64,000 nucleotides of DNA from Thermodesulfobacteriota bacterium (GCA_040753795.1 JBFMDX010000009.1:92622-156621); one strand, 5' to 3'; counted from the stretch's first letter, positions 51,527-63,511 are shown. The notes: generated from the sequence alone by a model not told the origin. Numbers and translations: made by a program.

Positions 51527-53824
51527 ATGGCTTCAATCTTATCCCCGGCTAAAGGCACTGATTCCGGCGAGGAATATCGCCAGAAAGTCCAGGATCTGAA
51601 CAAAAAAATATTTTCCGCCTCCAACCTGGACGAAATCCTGATTGATCTGAAGGATGATATCCTCGGTCTGTTTGACGCCGAACGCATTACCATTTATTTC
51701 GTGGATGGCGTCAAGCGCGAACTGGTTTCTCGCTTCAAAACGGGCAATGAAATCGAGGAAATCCGGGTTCCCCTCGCCCCGACCAGCATTGCCGGCTATG
51801 CCGCTTTCAAGCAGACGATAGTCAATATCGCCGATGTATATGATAAACGGGAACTGGCCAAGGTCGACGCCGCCTTGAACTACGACGACCGCTGGGATAA
51901 GCGCACCGGCTTTACCTCCAAACAGATGCTGGTGGCCCCGATTATTTTTAAAAAGATGCTGATCGGGGCGATTCAGCTCATCAATCATAAAAACAAGAAA
52001 AAGTTCACCGAAGAGGAGGAAAAAAGCCTCCGGGAACTGGCCGAAACCATGGGAATCGGTCTGTACAACCAGAAAAAAATGCAGGCCGCCAAAAAAGGCC
52101 GGGGCAAGTTCGATCACCTGCTGGAAAATCATATCCTGACCCAGAAAGAGGTAAAAGAAGCCGCCGTTATGGCCAGGGAGCAGGGCAAAACCATCGAAGA
52201 GGTGATGGTCAAGGAATATAACGTCCCGAAAAATGCCATCGGTGAATCTCTGGCCAAATACTATGACTGCCCCTTTCGCCCTTATGACAATCAGATCCCC
52301 ATTCCAGGGCACTTACTGGCCGGGCTGAAAGTCCCTTTTATGAAAAAAAACGTCTGGGTGCCCCTGGGATCCACCACCGACGGCGTCATTCAGATAGCCA
52401 TAGACGATCCCTATGATACCCAGCGAGTCAATGAAATCCGGGCACTGTTTTCCGGCCGCACCCTTCGTTTCTGCGTTTCCTTCAAAGAAGATATTTTTGA
52501 TTTTATCGAACTGTTCACCACCGACGAAACCGAAACCGCCTCCATCGATCAGATCCTGTCCCAGATGCAGGCCGAAGACAATGAGGTCATGGAGGCCGAG
52601 GGCTCGGTTGACGAGGAAAGCAGCGCCATCGTGCAGCTGGTCAACAAAATCATCATTGACGCCTACAACCGGAACGCCTCTGATATTCATATCGAGCCCT
52701 ACCCGGGCAAAAAGAATACCGAGGTCCGAATCCGCATCGACGGCGCCTGCACCCTTTACCAGACCATTCCATATAATTACAAAGCGGCGGTTGTCTCCCG
52801 CCTAAAAATTATGTCGAACCTGGATATCGCCGAAAGACGAAAACCCCAGGACGGAAAAATCGCCTTTAAGAAATACGGGGGACTGGATATAGAATTGCGC
52901 GTTGCCACCGTGCCGACCCAGGGAGGGGTGGAAGACGTGGTCATGCGTATCCTGGCCGCCGGTGAACCGATACCAATTGAAAAAATGGGCTTTTCCGAGC
53001 AGAACCTGAAGAAATTTCTCGAGTGCATTCACAAGCCCTATGGCATTGTCTTTGTCTGCGGCCCCACCGGCTCCGGTAAAACCACCACCCTGCATTCGGC
53101 CCTGAAAAAAATCAACAAAGTGGACACCAAGATCTGGACTGCGGAAGATCCGGTTGAAATCACCCAGGTGGGGCTGCGACAGGTTCAGGTTCAGCCCAAG
53201 ATCGGGTTCGACTTTGCCGCGGCCATGCGCGCCTTTCTCCGCGCCGACCCGGACGTCATCATGGTCGGTGAAATGCGCGACAAGGAGACCACCCACATCG
53301 GCATCGAGGCGTCTTTGACCGGTCACCTGGTGTTCTCCACTCTGCACACCAACAGCGCCCCGGAAAGTATTACCCGTCTTCTGGACATGGGGATGGACCC
53401 CTATAATTTCGCGGATGCGTTGCTGTGCATCCTGGCGCAACGTCTGGTCCGCACGCTCTGCAAGGACTGCAAAAAAAAGTTTCATCCCACCCAGAAGGAG
53501 TACGATGATCTGGTCCATGCCTATGGCGGGCCGGAGGAATTCAACAGCCGCTGCGGAACTCCCTACAACGACGACTTTGTCCTGTACAAGCCCTCCGGAT
53601 GCAACGCCTGCAACAACACCGGCTACAGAGGCCGGATGGGGCTTCATGAGCTGCTGGTGGGTTCGGATACCATGAAACGGGCGATAATCGATCTAAAGCC
53701 GGTTGAAGAGTTAAGAAAGCTGTCCATGCAAGAAGGGATGAAAACCCTGCTTCAGGACGGTATTGAGAAGGTCATTGCCGGCCATACGGATTTGCTGATG
53801 GTCCGGAAAGTTTGCATCGCCTGA
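51527..53824 (+). CDS. GAF-containing PilB/GspE secretion ATPase
   Basis: 765 residues. Residues about 20-185 form a GAF sensor domain (DAERITIYFVDGVKRELVS, AGYAAFKQTIVNIADVYD, MLIGAIQLINHKN). An MshEN-like domain follows (residues 200-330). The ATPase has Walker A GPTGSGKTTTL (K518), Asp box AEDPVEITQ, Walker B RADPDVIMVGEMRD, a His box (STLHTN) and zinc cysteines CKDCKKKF with GCNACNNTGYRGR. It powers type IV pilus or type II secretion. No other pil/gsp genes are adjacent. The GAF fusion suggests ligand-regulated assembly. Confidence 0.92.
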   Translation: MASILSPAKGTDSGEEYRQKVQDLNKKIFSASNLDEILIDLKDDILGLFDAERITIYFVDGVKRELVSRFKTGNEIEEIRVPLAPTSIAGYAAFKQTIVNIADVYDKRELAKVDAALNYDDRWDKRTGFTSKQMLVAPIIFKKMLIGAIQLINHKNKKKFTEEEEKSLRELAETMGIGLYNQKKMQAAKKGRGKFDHLLENHILTQKEVKEAAVMAREQGKTIEEVMVKEYNVPKNAIGESLAKYYDCPFRPYDNQIPIPGHLLAGLKVPFMKKNVWVPLGSTTDGVIQIAIDDPYDTQRVNEIRALFSGRTLRFCVSFKEDIFDFIELFTTDETETASIDQILSQMQAEDNEVMEAEGSVDEESSAIVQLVNKIIIDAYNRNASDIHIEPYPGKKNTEVRIRIDGACTLYQTIPYNYKAAVVSRLKIMSNLDIAERRKPQDGKIAFKKYGGLDIELRVATVPTQGGVEDVVMRILAAGEPIPIEKMGFSEQNLKKFLECIHKPYGIVFVCGPTGSGKTTTLHSALKKINKVDTKIWTAEDPVEITQVGLRQVQVQPKIGFDFAAAMRAFLRADPDVIMVGEMRDKETTHIGIEASLTGHLVFSTLHTNSAPESITRLLDMGMDPYNFADALLCILAQRLVRTLCKDCKKKFHPTQKEYDDLVHAYGGPEEFNSRCGTPYNDDFVLYKPSGCNACNNTGYRGRMGLHELLVGSDTMKRAIIDLKPVEELRKLSMQEGMKTLLQDGIEKVIAGHTDLLMVRKVCIA

Positions 53825-53945
53825 TCCGGATGAGACGGTTTATCGGCGCGTTGGCCATTTGATTGACCTGTCAAATCCCGCGTGGTTTTGCTTTTCGCAA
53901 ACCATCCGTTTTTCGCCGCCGCGAATCCCCCTTCTATATCACCGC

Positions 53946-53974
53946 TTGACATCAACGCTGTCATGGCTTACATG
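53946..53974 (+). promoter_or_regulatory. Promoter for gerMN-fusA
   Basis: TTGACA (53946-53951), 17-base spacer, TACATG (53969-53974), about 45 bases upstream of the GerMN start. The -10 box is poor. Confidence 0.45.
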
Positions 53975-54019
53975 TGTGTATATTTTTTTTCCTTACGGCA
54001 TTAGGGACGCTGGTGTTTT

Positions 54020-54583
54020 ATGGATAAAACCAAACTGATAGTTTATGCCGTGGTGTGTTCGCTTCTAACGGGCATTGCCGTTTACGGGTTAATGATGGTT
54101 GTTCCCGGTAAGCCGACTTTGCCGGCAAGCAGGCCGGCGAGGGAAAAGAACAGGCACGGTAAAATCGACGTATACCTTTATTTCGGTCTTTCCGCGGACA
54201 CGCTGCTGGTGGCGGAAAAACAAGTGATTAACGGTGCTGCGGACCCGGCGACGTTCTCAAAAAACATTATTGACGCCCTTATTGCCGGTCCGGTCGATAA
54301 AAATCTGGTGCGAACAATGCCGGAAGGGACGGTCTGCCGGGCGATATACCTGACCGAGGACAGCACAGCCTATGTGGACTTCTCCGCTTCTATCCGGGAC
54401 AAGCTTCCCGGGGGGTCGGAATCGGAACTGCTGGCGATTTATTCAATCGTGAATTCACTGATATTAAATGTGGATCAGGTCAAGAAGGTAAAAATTCTTA
54501 TAGAAGGCAACGAAGTCAATACGATGGCCGGCCACATCGACCTGCGCCAGCCCTTCAGCGCCAATATGCGGATGATCAAATGA
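54020..54583 (+). CDS. GerMN-domain membrane-anchored protein
   Basis: 187 residues. An N-terminal anchor ([21 protein letters not shown]) is followed by a GerMN domain: [58 protein letters not shown] and [20 protein letters not shown]. In spore formers GerM shapes envelope protein complexes; in non-spore-formers the domain is found in periplasmic lipoproteins of unclear role. It overlaps fusA by 4 bases (ATGA), suggesting a translational link. Confidence 0.85.
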   Translation: MDKTKLIVYAVVCSLLTGIAVYGLMMVVPGKPTLPASRPAREKNRHGKIDVYLYFGLSADTLLVAEKQVINGAADPATFSKNIIDALIAGPVDKNLVRTMPEGTVCRAIYLTEDSTAYVDFSASIRDKLPGGSESELLAIYSIVNSLILNVDQVKKVKILIEGNEVNTMAGHIDLRQPFSANMRMIK

Positions 54584-56616
54584 CGCAACCGACAAAAATA
54601 GAAAACCTGCGAAACATCGGAATCATCGCGCACATCGATGCCGGGAAGACCACGGTCACCGAACGTATTCTGTATTACACCGGTCGTTCCCATAAAATGG
54701 GAGAGGTTCACGATGGTGAAGCCGTCATGGACTGGATGCCTGACGAACAGCAGCGGGGCATTACCATTACCTCGGCCGTCACGACCTGCCGCTGGAAGCA
54801 TTCGGAAATCCAACTGATCGACACCCCCGGCCACGTGGATTTCACCATCGAAGTGGAGCGATCCCTGCGTGTCCTGGACGGAGCCGTAGGCGTTTTCTGC
54901 GCCGTCGGCGGCGTGGAACCGCAGTCGGAAAAGGTCTGGCGTCAGGCGGACAAATATCATGTGCCCAAAATCGCTTTTATCAACAAAATGGATCGGGCCG
55001 GCGCCAATTTTTTCGGTACCGTCGACATGATGAAGGAAAAGCTGCATGCCACCCCTCTTGTCATTCAACTTCCCATGGGCAAAGAAGACGCCTTTTCGGG
55101 AATCATCGATCTGGTGGAAATGAAGGCCGTCGCCTGGGATGATGACAGCCTGGGCGCGAAATTTGAAGCCGTTGATATTCCCGGTGAGGTTCTGCCGACC
55201 GCCGAAACCTGGCGGGAGAAAATGATCGAAGCGCTGGCGGATGTGGATGAAACGATCATGAATGCCTATGTGGCCGGAGAACCGGTGGAAAAGGCGAGGA
55301 TTCTGGCTGCCATCCGCAGGGCCGCCATTACGCTGGAACTGGTTCCGGTCTTATGCGGAAGCGCCTTGAAAAATAAGGGAATACAGCCATTGCTGGACGC
55401 CATTTCCCAGTTTCTGCCCAGTCCCACCGATGTGCCGGCGATTGAAGGGATCAATCCGCAGACCGGTGAAAAAGTCCGTTGTGAACCCAAGGCATCGGCC
55501 TCACTGGCAGCGTTGATTTTCAAGGTGTCCATGATGGAGGGGAGACGGCTTTCCTATGTCCGGATTTACAGCGGACGGATAAAAACCGGTGATGAGGTTT
55601 ATAATCCTCTCCGGGGGAAAAAAGAAAAAATTTCCCGCATTCTACAGATGCACGCCAACAAGCGGGAGCGGGTGGAAGATGCCGGTCCCGGAGGAATCGT
55701 CGCGGTTATGGGACTGAAGGAATCCTCCACCGGCGAGACGCTTTGCCGGGCTGACAGGCCCGTGCTTCTGGAAAAGATGGAGTTTGACGAGCCGGTCATG
55801 TCCATCGCCGTTGAGCCGAAGACGCATGCCGATCAGGAAAAACTGGATGAAGTGCTTGAAAAATTCGCGGCCGAAGACCCTACCTTAAAGGTCGCCACCG
55901 ATCAGGATACGGGGCAGAGAATTCTGTCCGGCATGGGAGAACTTCACCTGGATATCATCATCAGCCGAATGCGCCGGGAGTTCAACACCATGGTGAACGT
56001 CGGTAAGCCCCAGGTGGTTTACCGTGAAACCATCGCCAGGGAATCGACGGCAACGTCCGTATTTGATCGGGATATAGCCGGCCAGCACCATTTTGCCGAA
56101 GTAACCTTGAAACTGATCCCCGCGTCGAGGCGGGAGGGAAATCGTTTTCTGGTAAATCTCGCGCCCGGCGCGCTGTCGCCGGAGTTCATCCCGGCGATCG
56201 AGCAGGGGGTCATGGAATCGTTCGCCAGCGGGCCCTTCATGGGGTATCCGGTACTTGATGTAACGGCCGTGCTGACCGGCGGCGCCGTGCGGGAAGGCGT
56301 GAGTACGCCCCTGGCATTTACGGTGGCCGGTTCGATGGCCTGCAAGGACGCCCTTTTTAAAGGGTCCCCTTTCCTTCTGGGCCCTGTTATGGCCGTTGAT
56401 GTCTATGTGCCGGATGGATTCCTGGGCGATGTTATCGGGGATATCAACTCCCGGGGCGGCAAGATTGAAGCCATTGTCGCCAAAGCGGAATACCAGGAAC
56501 TGAAAGTCATCGCTCCGCTTGCCCGGATGTTCGGTTATTCCACGTCGCTGCGATCCGCCACCCAGGGAAGGGGAACGTTTTCCATGCGATTTTCCCATTT
56601 TGACAAAGGAGAGTAA
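54580..56616 (+). CDS. fusA: Elongation factor G paralogue
   Basis: 678 residues with all GTPase motifs: [14 protein letters not shown] (G1), RGITI (G2), DTPGHVDF (G3), NKMD (G4) and CGSALKNKG (G5). Domains II-V follow, including [10 protein letters not shown]. It is not in a str operon (no rpsL, rpsG or tuf), and is coupled to a GerMN gene, so it may be a second EF-G specialised in recycling or stress; the main EF-G may be elsewhere. Confidence 0.94.
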   Translation: MTQPTKIENLRNIGIIAHIDAGKTTVTERILYYTGRSHKMGEVHDGEAVMDWMPDEQQRGITITSAVTTCRWKHSEIQLIDTPGHVDFTIEVERSLRVLDGAVGVFCAVGGVEPQSEKVWRQADKYHVPKIAFINKMDRAGANFFGTVDMMKEKLHATPLVIQLPMGKEDAFSGIIDLVEMKAVAWDDDSLGAKFEAVDIPGEVLPTAETWREKMIEALADVDETIMNAYVAGEPVEKARILAAIRRAAITLELVPVLCGSALKNKGIQPLLDAISQFLPSPTDVPAIEGINPQTGEKVRCEPKASASLAALIFKVSMMEGRRLSYVRIYSGRIKTGDEVYNPLRGKKEKISRILQMHANKRERVEDAGPGGIVAVMGLKESSTGETLCRADRPVLLEKMEFDEPVMSIAVEPKTHADQEKLDEVLEKFAAEDPTLKVATDQDTGQRILSGMGELHLDIIISRMRREFNTMVNVGKPQVVYRETIARESTATSVFDRDIAGQHHFAEVTLKLIPASRREGNRFLVNLAPGALSPEFIPAIEQGVMESFASGPFMGYPVLDVTAVLTGGAVREGVSTPLAFTVAGSMACKDALFKGSPFLLGPVMAVDVYVPDGFLGDVIGDINSRGGKIEAIVAKAEYQELKVIAPLARMFGYSTSLRSATQGRGTFSMRFSHFDKGE

Positions 56617-56633
56617 CCGGTAAAAGGGGGGGT

Positions 56634-56687
56634 GGCTGTGTTCCTCATTTAAGGGGGAAGGAGGGGGAAGGGGAGAGGAACACAGCC
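56634..56687. terminator. Convergent hairpin between fusA and the ZraP-like gene
   Basis: GGCTGTGTTCCTC (56634-56646) pairs perfectly with GAGGAACACAGCC (56675-56687), with a purine-rich loop of 28 bases. It lies 18 bases after the fusA stop and 11 bases beyond the zraP-like stop. No T-run, so it acts as a stability or weak termination element. Confidence 0.55.
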
Positions 56688-56697
56688 GGGAGGAACT

Positions 56698-57234
56698 TTA
56701 ATTGTTGCTTATTTTGTTAGGGCAACCGGTACCGGGGGCGACTTTGCGGGAATCCCGCATACAGCCCGGCTTGTCGTTTTTCGGGCAGCGCCGGAACATG
56801 TTTCCGGTACCCGCATCCGGTGCGATTTTTCTGGCTTCCAGTTGATAATCGACCTGTTTTTCCATGAGTGTGGCACTTAACGCCGATATTTCTTTCAGCA
56901 CGGACTGAATACTTTTTCTGTCCGGGTCCGATGTCCTCATCAGAACGGCAAGGTTTTTGTAAGCCGTGTTCAGTGCGATCCGGGTTTCCGCTGTGTCGTC
57001 GATAAATTTCTGATTAAGAGCAGCCAGCTGGTCCTTTTGGTCGCTGGTCAGGTCATCACGTGCATCCCAGCGAGCGGGATTTTCGCCGCAGGGACAACCG
57101 CTGCCGATTCCACAGGCAAATGCCTGGGGACAGGGGCAATCGGCCCCCATTCCCCAGGCAAAGGCCGAGGAACTGGCTGTGACAATGAGGAGAAGCGTTA
57201 TCAGAGAGATTTTATTGATACGGGATAATTGCAT
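56698..57234 (-). CDS. ZraP/Spy-like periplasmic metal-stress protein
   Basis: 178 residues. Signal peptide ISLITLLLIVTASSSAFA. The mature part has a Cys-rich start (MGADCPCPQAFACGIGSGCP) and a helical Spy/CpxP core (LTSDQKDQLAALNQKFIDDT, LKEISALSATLMEKQVDYQL). It ends in a Cys- and Lys-rich tail. ZraP proteins bind zinc and act as periplasmic chaperones. The gene diverges from the sensor kinase and has a perfect sigma-54 promoter, matching the known zraP/zraSR layout. Confidence 0.85.
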   Translation of the reverse strand: MQLSRINKISLITLLLIVTASSSAFAWGMGADCPCPQAFACGIGSGCPCGENPARWDARDDLTSDQKDQLAALNQKFIDDTAETRIALNTAYKNLAVLMRTSDPDRKSIQSVLKEISALSATLMEKQVDYQLEARKIAPDAGTGNMFRRCPKNDKPGCMRDSRKVAPGTGCPNKISNN

Positions 57235-57297
57235 CAGTCAGCTCCTAAACAAGGTGGTTAGAGGGTTGTTGGTTTATCATCAGTTGCTATTTGTAAA

Positions 57298-57313
57298 TGC
57301 AACCGGCGTGCCA
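57298..57313 (-). promoter_or_regulatory. Sigma-54 (-24/-12) promoter of the ZraP-like gene
   Basis: On the minus strand TGGCACGCCGGTTGCA matches the consensus TGGCAC-N5-TTGCA exactly, with GG and GC ten bases apart. The transcription start is expected near 57287, about 50 bases before the ATG. It needs an NtrC-type activator, which is encoded at 59474. Confidence 0.9.
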
Positions 57314-57396
57314 TGCCTAAAAATTTTTATAACATTTTGTTTTATTGAAGTTTTATATTGTTTATCAAAAACGATTCCATTATGGTGTACCATTGA

Positions 57397-57447
57397 ATGG
57401 ATATTTTTTATACACAAGCACTGCCCAGATGGATATAAAATATCCAT
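57397..57447. promoter_or_regulatory. Candidate enhancer sites for the ZraR-like activator
   Basis: ATGGATAT (57397-57404) as a half-site and ATGGATAT-aaa-ATATCCAT (57429-57447) as a full palindrome. They are about 110-160 bases upstream of the sigma-54 start, the usual distance for an enhancer-binding protein. Located in the 400-bp divergent gap 57235-57636, which holds no gene. Confidence 0.6.
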
Positions 57448-57636
57448 AAATATTGTCTCTATCCTTTAAAATGAGTGGCTCCCAAGACTTATTTCCTTAT
57501 TTATACGAGAACAGCGGTTGTTTGAGAAACGCAACAAGGACGTGGCAAGGCATGATTTTATTTTTCAGGACGTAAATCCTTTAAAGCCTGTATATTAATG
57601 ATAAGGCATCATTTTTGCAAAAGAGGGTTACCTTAG

Positions 57637-59466
57637 TTGTTATTAAAAGAAATAAAAAAAGCCATGCCGGCGTTTATGCAAAGAAAACTCACCCTTGCCC
57701 AGGCCTTGCTGGGAATATCGCCTTTTTTAATTCTTGGGATCTTTCTGGTCCTGGTTCCGATTTTCATCTTTATCACGATAGATAATATCAAATCCCTTAA
57801 CCAGCGGGTTACCGAACATTTTACCGGCAGGGGAGAGGCGCTGATTCGCTCGTTTGAGGCCGGAGCCAGAACCGGCATCATGATCATGAGCTGGGAGGCG
57901 GAAAAAATTCAGCAATTGCTTACTGAGACAACGCTCCAATCCGATATTGAGTACATAATGGTTACCGACCGCCAGGGGAAAATCCTTGCTCACAGTGATC
58001 CTGCCCGGGTTGGCGAGGTCTACGGGCAGATGCCGGAATTACCCGGCAAGGAAAATCCGTCCCAGGTGAAATACCATGAGATCATGGATGATGACAGTAA
58101 ACGTATTTTTGAAGTGTATAAGCGGTTCACACCTGTCCGGCCGAGACTTTCCAGGGAAAATCTGAGGAAAATGGTGGACCGGCTGCCGCCCCTGGAGCCC
58201 AAATCCCTGCCGGACAGCTGGTGCAGCCTGCATTTCTGCATCTGCCGCAGTCCGGGATGCCCCGATGTGGAGCAGTTCATTTTTGCCGGATTCGGCATGG
58301 AGCGGGTGGATGCCGCCAGAAAAGATCATGTCCGGCGGTCAATCCTGCTCGGCGGGGGGCTGTTTTTGATCGGATGCGCCGGGATGGTCAGCCTCCTGGC
58401 CTTTCAGGCCTATCGTTCGGCGCAACTGTCTCTGGTCAGGATGAAAGCCTTTTCCGACGAGGTGGTCACCAACATGCCTGCCGGGCTGGTGACGATTAAC
58501 GCCGCCGGGACGGTTACCTCCTGCAATCGGCGGGCCGCGGAAATGTTTTCCGCCGTCCCCGATAACGTTGTCGGCCAGAACGTGGAGTCCATGTTTCCAG
58601 CCGTCCGGGATCTGGCGGCACGAGTGGTCGCCTCCCGGGAAAATATTTCCGCCGAAGTGGAGAGCCCGGGACCGGAAGGGTTGAAGCGGGTGTTTGATGT
58701 CGGCGCTTCACCAGTGAAAGACGACAGCGGCGTGATTACAGGTTATCTGATGCTGTTCAAGGACCTGACTGAGGTCAGGCGATTGGAAAAAGAGATCGAA
58801 CGCAGCCGGCGCCTGGCGGCCATCGGCAAATTGGCGGCCGGCGTGGCACATGAGATCAGAAATCCGTTGAGTTCCATCAAGGGGTTTGCCACCTATTTCA
58901 AGGAAAAATTCAACGGCAAAGAGGAGGTGACCAAAACGGCCGACATCATGATTTACGAGGTGGAGCGGCTCAACCGGGCGGTCACCCAGCTGCTGGAATT
59001 CGCCCGCCCGATCGCCGTCGATCTGGCCGACGTTTCTCCGGAGAGCCTGATATCTCACTCGTTGCGCCTGGTTGAACAGGATCTGAAGAACAAGCGGATT
59101 GAATGCCGGACGTTGATTCAGACCGGCAGGAAAACCATTCGGACCGATCAGGACAGAATGAACCAGGTTCTGCTGAACCTGTACTTAAACGCCATCGAAG
59201 CCATGGAAGCCGGCGGCCTGCTGACCGTTACGGTGGCCGACACGGAGGATGAAAATTTCGTGGCCATTGACGTGACGGACAACGGCCGGGGAATACCGGA
59301 TACGGATATGGAACAGATATTCGATCCCTATTTTACGACCCGGAACACCGGGACCGGGCTGGGGCTGGCCATTGTCTACAAACTGATTGAAACGCTCGGC
59401 GGAACCATATCGGTCTCAAGCCGCCTGGGCCAGGGAACAACGATTCACCTGCGCGTCCCCTGTTGA
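57637..59466 (+). CDS. ZraS-like sensor histidine kinase
   Basis: 609 residues from TTG 57637, with GAGGG 9 bases upstream; ATG 57664 is the alternative. Membrane segment 1 (ISPFLILGIFLVLVPIFIF), a periplasmic sensor (about residues 55-225, with CSLHFCICRSPGC), membrane segment 2 (SILLGGGLFLIGCAGMVSLL), a PAS domain (DEVVTNMPAGLVTINAAG), HisKA (GVAHEIRNPLSSIKGF, H405) and HATPase (NLYLNAIEAME, DNGRGIPDTD, TGLGLAIVYKL). The Cys-rich sensor suits metal or envelope stress. Confidence 0.93.
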   Translation: MLLKEIKKAMPAFMQRKLTLAQALLGISPFLILGIFLVLVPIFIFITIDNIKSLNQRVTEHFTGRGEALIRSFEAGARTGIMIMSWEAEKIQQLLTETTLQSDIEYIMVTDRQGKILAHSDPARVGEVYGQMPELPGKENPSQVKYHEIMDDDSKRIFEVYKRFTPVRPRLSRENLRKMVDRLPPLEPKSLPDSWCSLHFCICRSPGCPDVEQFIFAGFGMERVDAARKDHVRRSILLGGGLFLIGCAGMVSLLAFQAYRSAQLSLVRMKAFSDEVVTNMPAGLVTINAAGTVTSCNRRAAEMFSAVPDNVVGQNVESMFPAVRDLAARVVASRENISAEVESPGPEGLKRVFDVGASPVKDDSGVITGYLMLFKDLTEVRRLEKEIERSRRLAAIGKLAAGVAHEIRNPLSSIKGFATYFKEKFNGKEEVTKTADIMIYEVERLNRAVTQLLEFARPIAVDLADVSPESLISHSLRLVEQDLKNKRIECRTLIQTGRKTIRTDQDRMNQVLLNLYLNAIEAMEAGGLLTVTVADTEDENFVAIDVTDNGRGIPDTDMEQIFDPYFTTRNTGTGLGLAIVYKLIETLGGTISVSSRLGQGTTIHLRVPC

Positions 59467-59473
59467 GGAAATG

Positions 59474-60838
59474 ATGAAAACACGAAATACCATTCTTATT
59501 GTCGATGACGACGCCGGGCACCGCTCCATGCTGCGTACCCTGATGAGCGGCTGGGGATATGATCTGGCGGAGGCGGATGACGGATCGCGGGCGGTGGACA
59601 TGGTCCGGGAAAGAAGTTTTGACGTGGTGCTGATGGATCTGAAAATGGTCAACATGTCCGGGGCGGAGGCCCTGGAAAAAATAAAACAGCACAACCCGTC
59701 CATTCCCGTCGTCATCATGACGGCTTATTCCTCCGTGGAAACCGCCGTGGAGACACTTAAAAAAGGGGCCTATGACTACCTGACCAAACCGCTGGATTTT
59801 GAAAAACTGAAGCGGACCGTGGCCCGTATCATCGAAAGCCTGTATCTCAAGGAAGAAAACAGGGACCTGAAGGAAAAACTGGGCCGCCGTTTTTCCCGTG
59901 AAAATATCGTCGGCAACAGTCCGGCCATGGTGCGGTTGCTGGAAACCGTCGAGCAGGCGGCGCCATCGGACGCCAACATTCTCCTGGCCGGTGAGTCCGG
60001 AACCGGCAAGGAACTGATTGCCGGTGCCATTCATTACAACAGTCCCCGGAAGGAGTTTCCTTTCGTCAAAATCAATTGCGCCGCGATTACCGAAACGCTT
60101 CTGGAGTCCGAACTGTTCGGACATGAAAAGGGCGCTTTTACCGGTGCCGACAGGAAGAAAAAAGGCCAGTTTGTTCAGGCCCACAACGGCAGCATTCTCC
60201 TGGACGAGATCAGTGAGATGCCGATGACCATGCAGGCAAAACTGCTGCGGGTCCTTCAGGAACGGGAAGTGACGCCGGTGGGCAGTGAACAGACCATCGC
60301 CGTGGATGTCCGCATTATCGCTTCAACCAACAAGGATCTGGCCGAGATGGTCAGCAGGAATACCTTCCGGCAGGACCTCTTTTTCCGCCTGAACGTGGTC
60401 AAACTGGACATACCGCCGCTACGGGAACGAAAGGAGGATATTCCGGAACTGGCCCATCATTTTTTACAGGTGTTTGCCGCAAAAAACAAAAAAACGATTC
60501 ATGGCTTTACACCCGATACCATGGATGCCCTGTTGAAATACGCCTGGCCCGGCAACGTCAGGGAACTGATGAACACCATTGAGCGGGCGGCGGTGCTGTC
60601 ACGGACGGACTATCTGTCTCTCCAGGATTTTCCCCTGATCGCTTCCCGCGTGGAGCCGGACGATCATGCCGGCGATTTTCTGGAAACGATACCGCCGCTG
60701 CCCCTGTCTGAAGTGGAAAAAAAGGCTATCTTGGGTACCCTGGCCGCCACCGAAGGCAACCGGAGTGAAGCCGCCCGGCGCCTGGGCATTACCCGCAAGA
60801 CCCTGCTGAAAAAGCTGAAAGAATACGGCGTCGCTTGA
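59474..60838 (+). CDS. ZraR-like sigma-54-dependent response regulator
   Basis: 454 residues. Receiver domain with phospho-acceptor D55 (VVLMDLKMVNMSG), AAA+ domain with GESGTGKELIAGAIHY (Walker A), GAFTGA loop for sigma-54 contact and VRIIASTNKDL, then a Fis-type helix-turn-helix (GNRSEAARRLGITRKTLLKK). The second ATG (59474) is chosen for spacing from AGGA. It starts 7 bases after the kinase. It should activate the sigma-54 promoter of the ZraP-like gene. Confidence 0.95.
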   Translation: MKTRNTILIVDDDAGHRSMLRTLMSGWGYDLAEADDGSRAVDMVRERSFDVVLMDLKMVNMSGAEALEKIKQHNPSIPVVIMTAYSSVETAVETLKKGAYDYLTKPLDFEKLKRTVARIIESLYLKEENRDLKEKLGRRFSRENIVGNSPAMVRLLETVEQAAPSDANILLAGESGTGKELIAGAIHYNSPRKEFPFVKINCAAITETLLESELFGHEKGAFTGADRKKKGQFVQAHNGSILLDEISEMPMTMQAKLLRVLQEREVTPVGSEQTIAVDVRIIASTNKDLAEMVSRNTFRQDLFFRLNVVKLDIPPLRERKEDIPELAHHFLQVFAAKNKKTIHGFTPDTMDALLKYAWPGNVRELMNTIERAAVLSRTDYLSLQDFPLIASRVEPDDHAGDFLETIPPLPLSEVEKKAILGTLAATEGNRSEAARRLGITRKTLLKKLKEYGVA

Positions 60839-61108
60839 AAAAGCCATTCGAATCCGGCGAAAATACACCGTCTGAACCCGCGTTTGAAGGGTTGATGGCA
60901 GTGCCCTCCCCCGGTATCAAGCCCAGCGGCAATTTTCAGGGCCGCCTGCAAATTTTTCTTGCATTTTCAAAGCGGTTATCATAGAGATAATATCAGCTTT
61001 GTTATAGATTGACGGGCTGGTTTCGTTCTGCAGGTAGCATCCCTTTGTCGCAAAGTGGGACCCTAAAGTTCTGGAACCAAAAACATTAATGAAAGGAGGG
61101 TGTCACTG

Positions 61109-61309
61109 ATGCACAAGGGTGTTGTGAAGTGGTTTAATGACAGTAAAGGCTTTGGCTTCATCGAGCAGGAAGACGGACCGGATGTGTTCGTTCATCACAG
61201 CTCGATCAATTCAAGCGGCTTCCGGTCTCTCAACGAAGGCGACCATGTTACGTTCGACATCGAGCAGGGCGCAAAAGGTCCTGCCGCCGTGAATGTAACC
61301 GTCGTGTAA
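61109..61309 (+). CDS. csp: Cold-shock protein
   Basis: 66 residues from ATG 61109 ([20 protein letters not shown]). The RNA-binding motifs KGFGFI and VFVHHSSI are intact. An AAAGGAGGG site lies about 9 bases upstream of this ATG; a GTG at 61100 would be too close. RNA chaperone. The preceding 270 bases hold a leader with no coding sequence. Confidence 0.95.
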   Translation: MHKGVVKWFNDSKGFGFIEQEDGPDVFVHHSSINSSGFRSLNEGDHVTFDIEQGAKGPAAVNVTVV

Positions 61310-61339
61310 GCCGAATACCGAACCAACTGAAAAAATCAA

Positions 61340-61370
61340 GGCGCCTTTTGCAAAAAAAGGCGCCTTTTTT
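61340..61370 (+). terminator. Terminator of the cold-shock gene
   Basis: GGCGCCTTTT (61340-61349) pairs with AAAAGGCGCC (61355-61364), then six T. It lies 31 bases after the stop. Confidence 0.93.
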
Positions 61371-61436
61371 ATGGTCCCTGAACCGCCGTTCATCATATCC
61401 TCTCCTTCCATCCCCGAAAAAACTTTCCGGCCGGGC

Positions 61437-61464
61437 TTGACATTTGTGCCAATAGGCCTATTTT
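61437..61464 (+). promoter_or_regulatory. Promoter for groES-groEL
   Basis: TTGACA (61437-61442), 16-base spacer, TATTTT (61459-61464), about 75 bases before the groES start. No CIRCE (TTAGCACTC-N9-GAGTGCTAA) is present, so HrcA control is not supported. Confidence 0.6.
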
Positions 61465-61539
61465 TTTATTATTTTAGCATATTGAGGATATCGAAAAATA
61501 ATTATTTAATTCAACATCATAAGGAGGGGAGTTTCAGAA

Positions 61540-63478
<1,939 letters not shown>

Positions 63479-63511
63479 TCCGGACGGTTCGGAGTTGATC
63501 GTTTTTTTATC

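Noticed and set aside
57538..57560. Second sigma-54 promoter ahead of the sensor kinase
   Set aside because: GTGGCAAGGCATGAT has the -24 GG but lacks the GC at -12, so autoregulation is not supported.
61035..61080. Possible cyclic-di-GMP (GEMM) riboswitch ahead of the cold-shock gene
   Set aside because: GTGGGACCC followed by TAAAG looks slightly similar, but the second stem and GNRA loop are missing.
61470..61530. CIRCE element upstream of groES
   Set aside because: Only TTAGCA is present; no inverted GAGTGCTAA partner.
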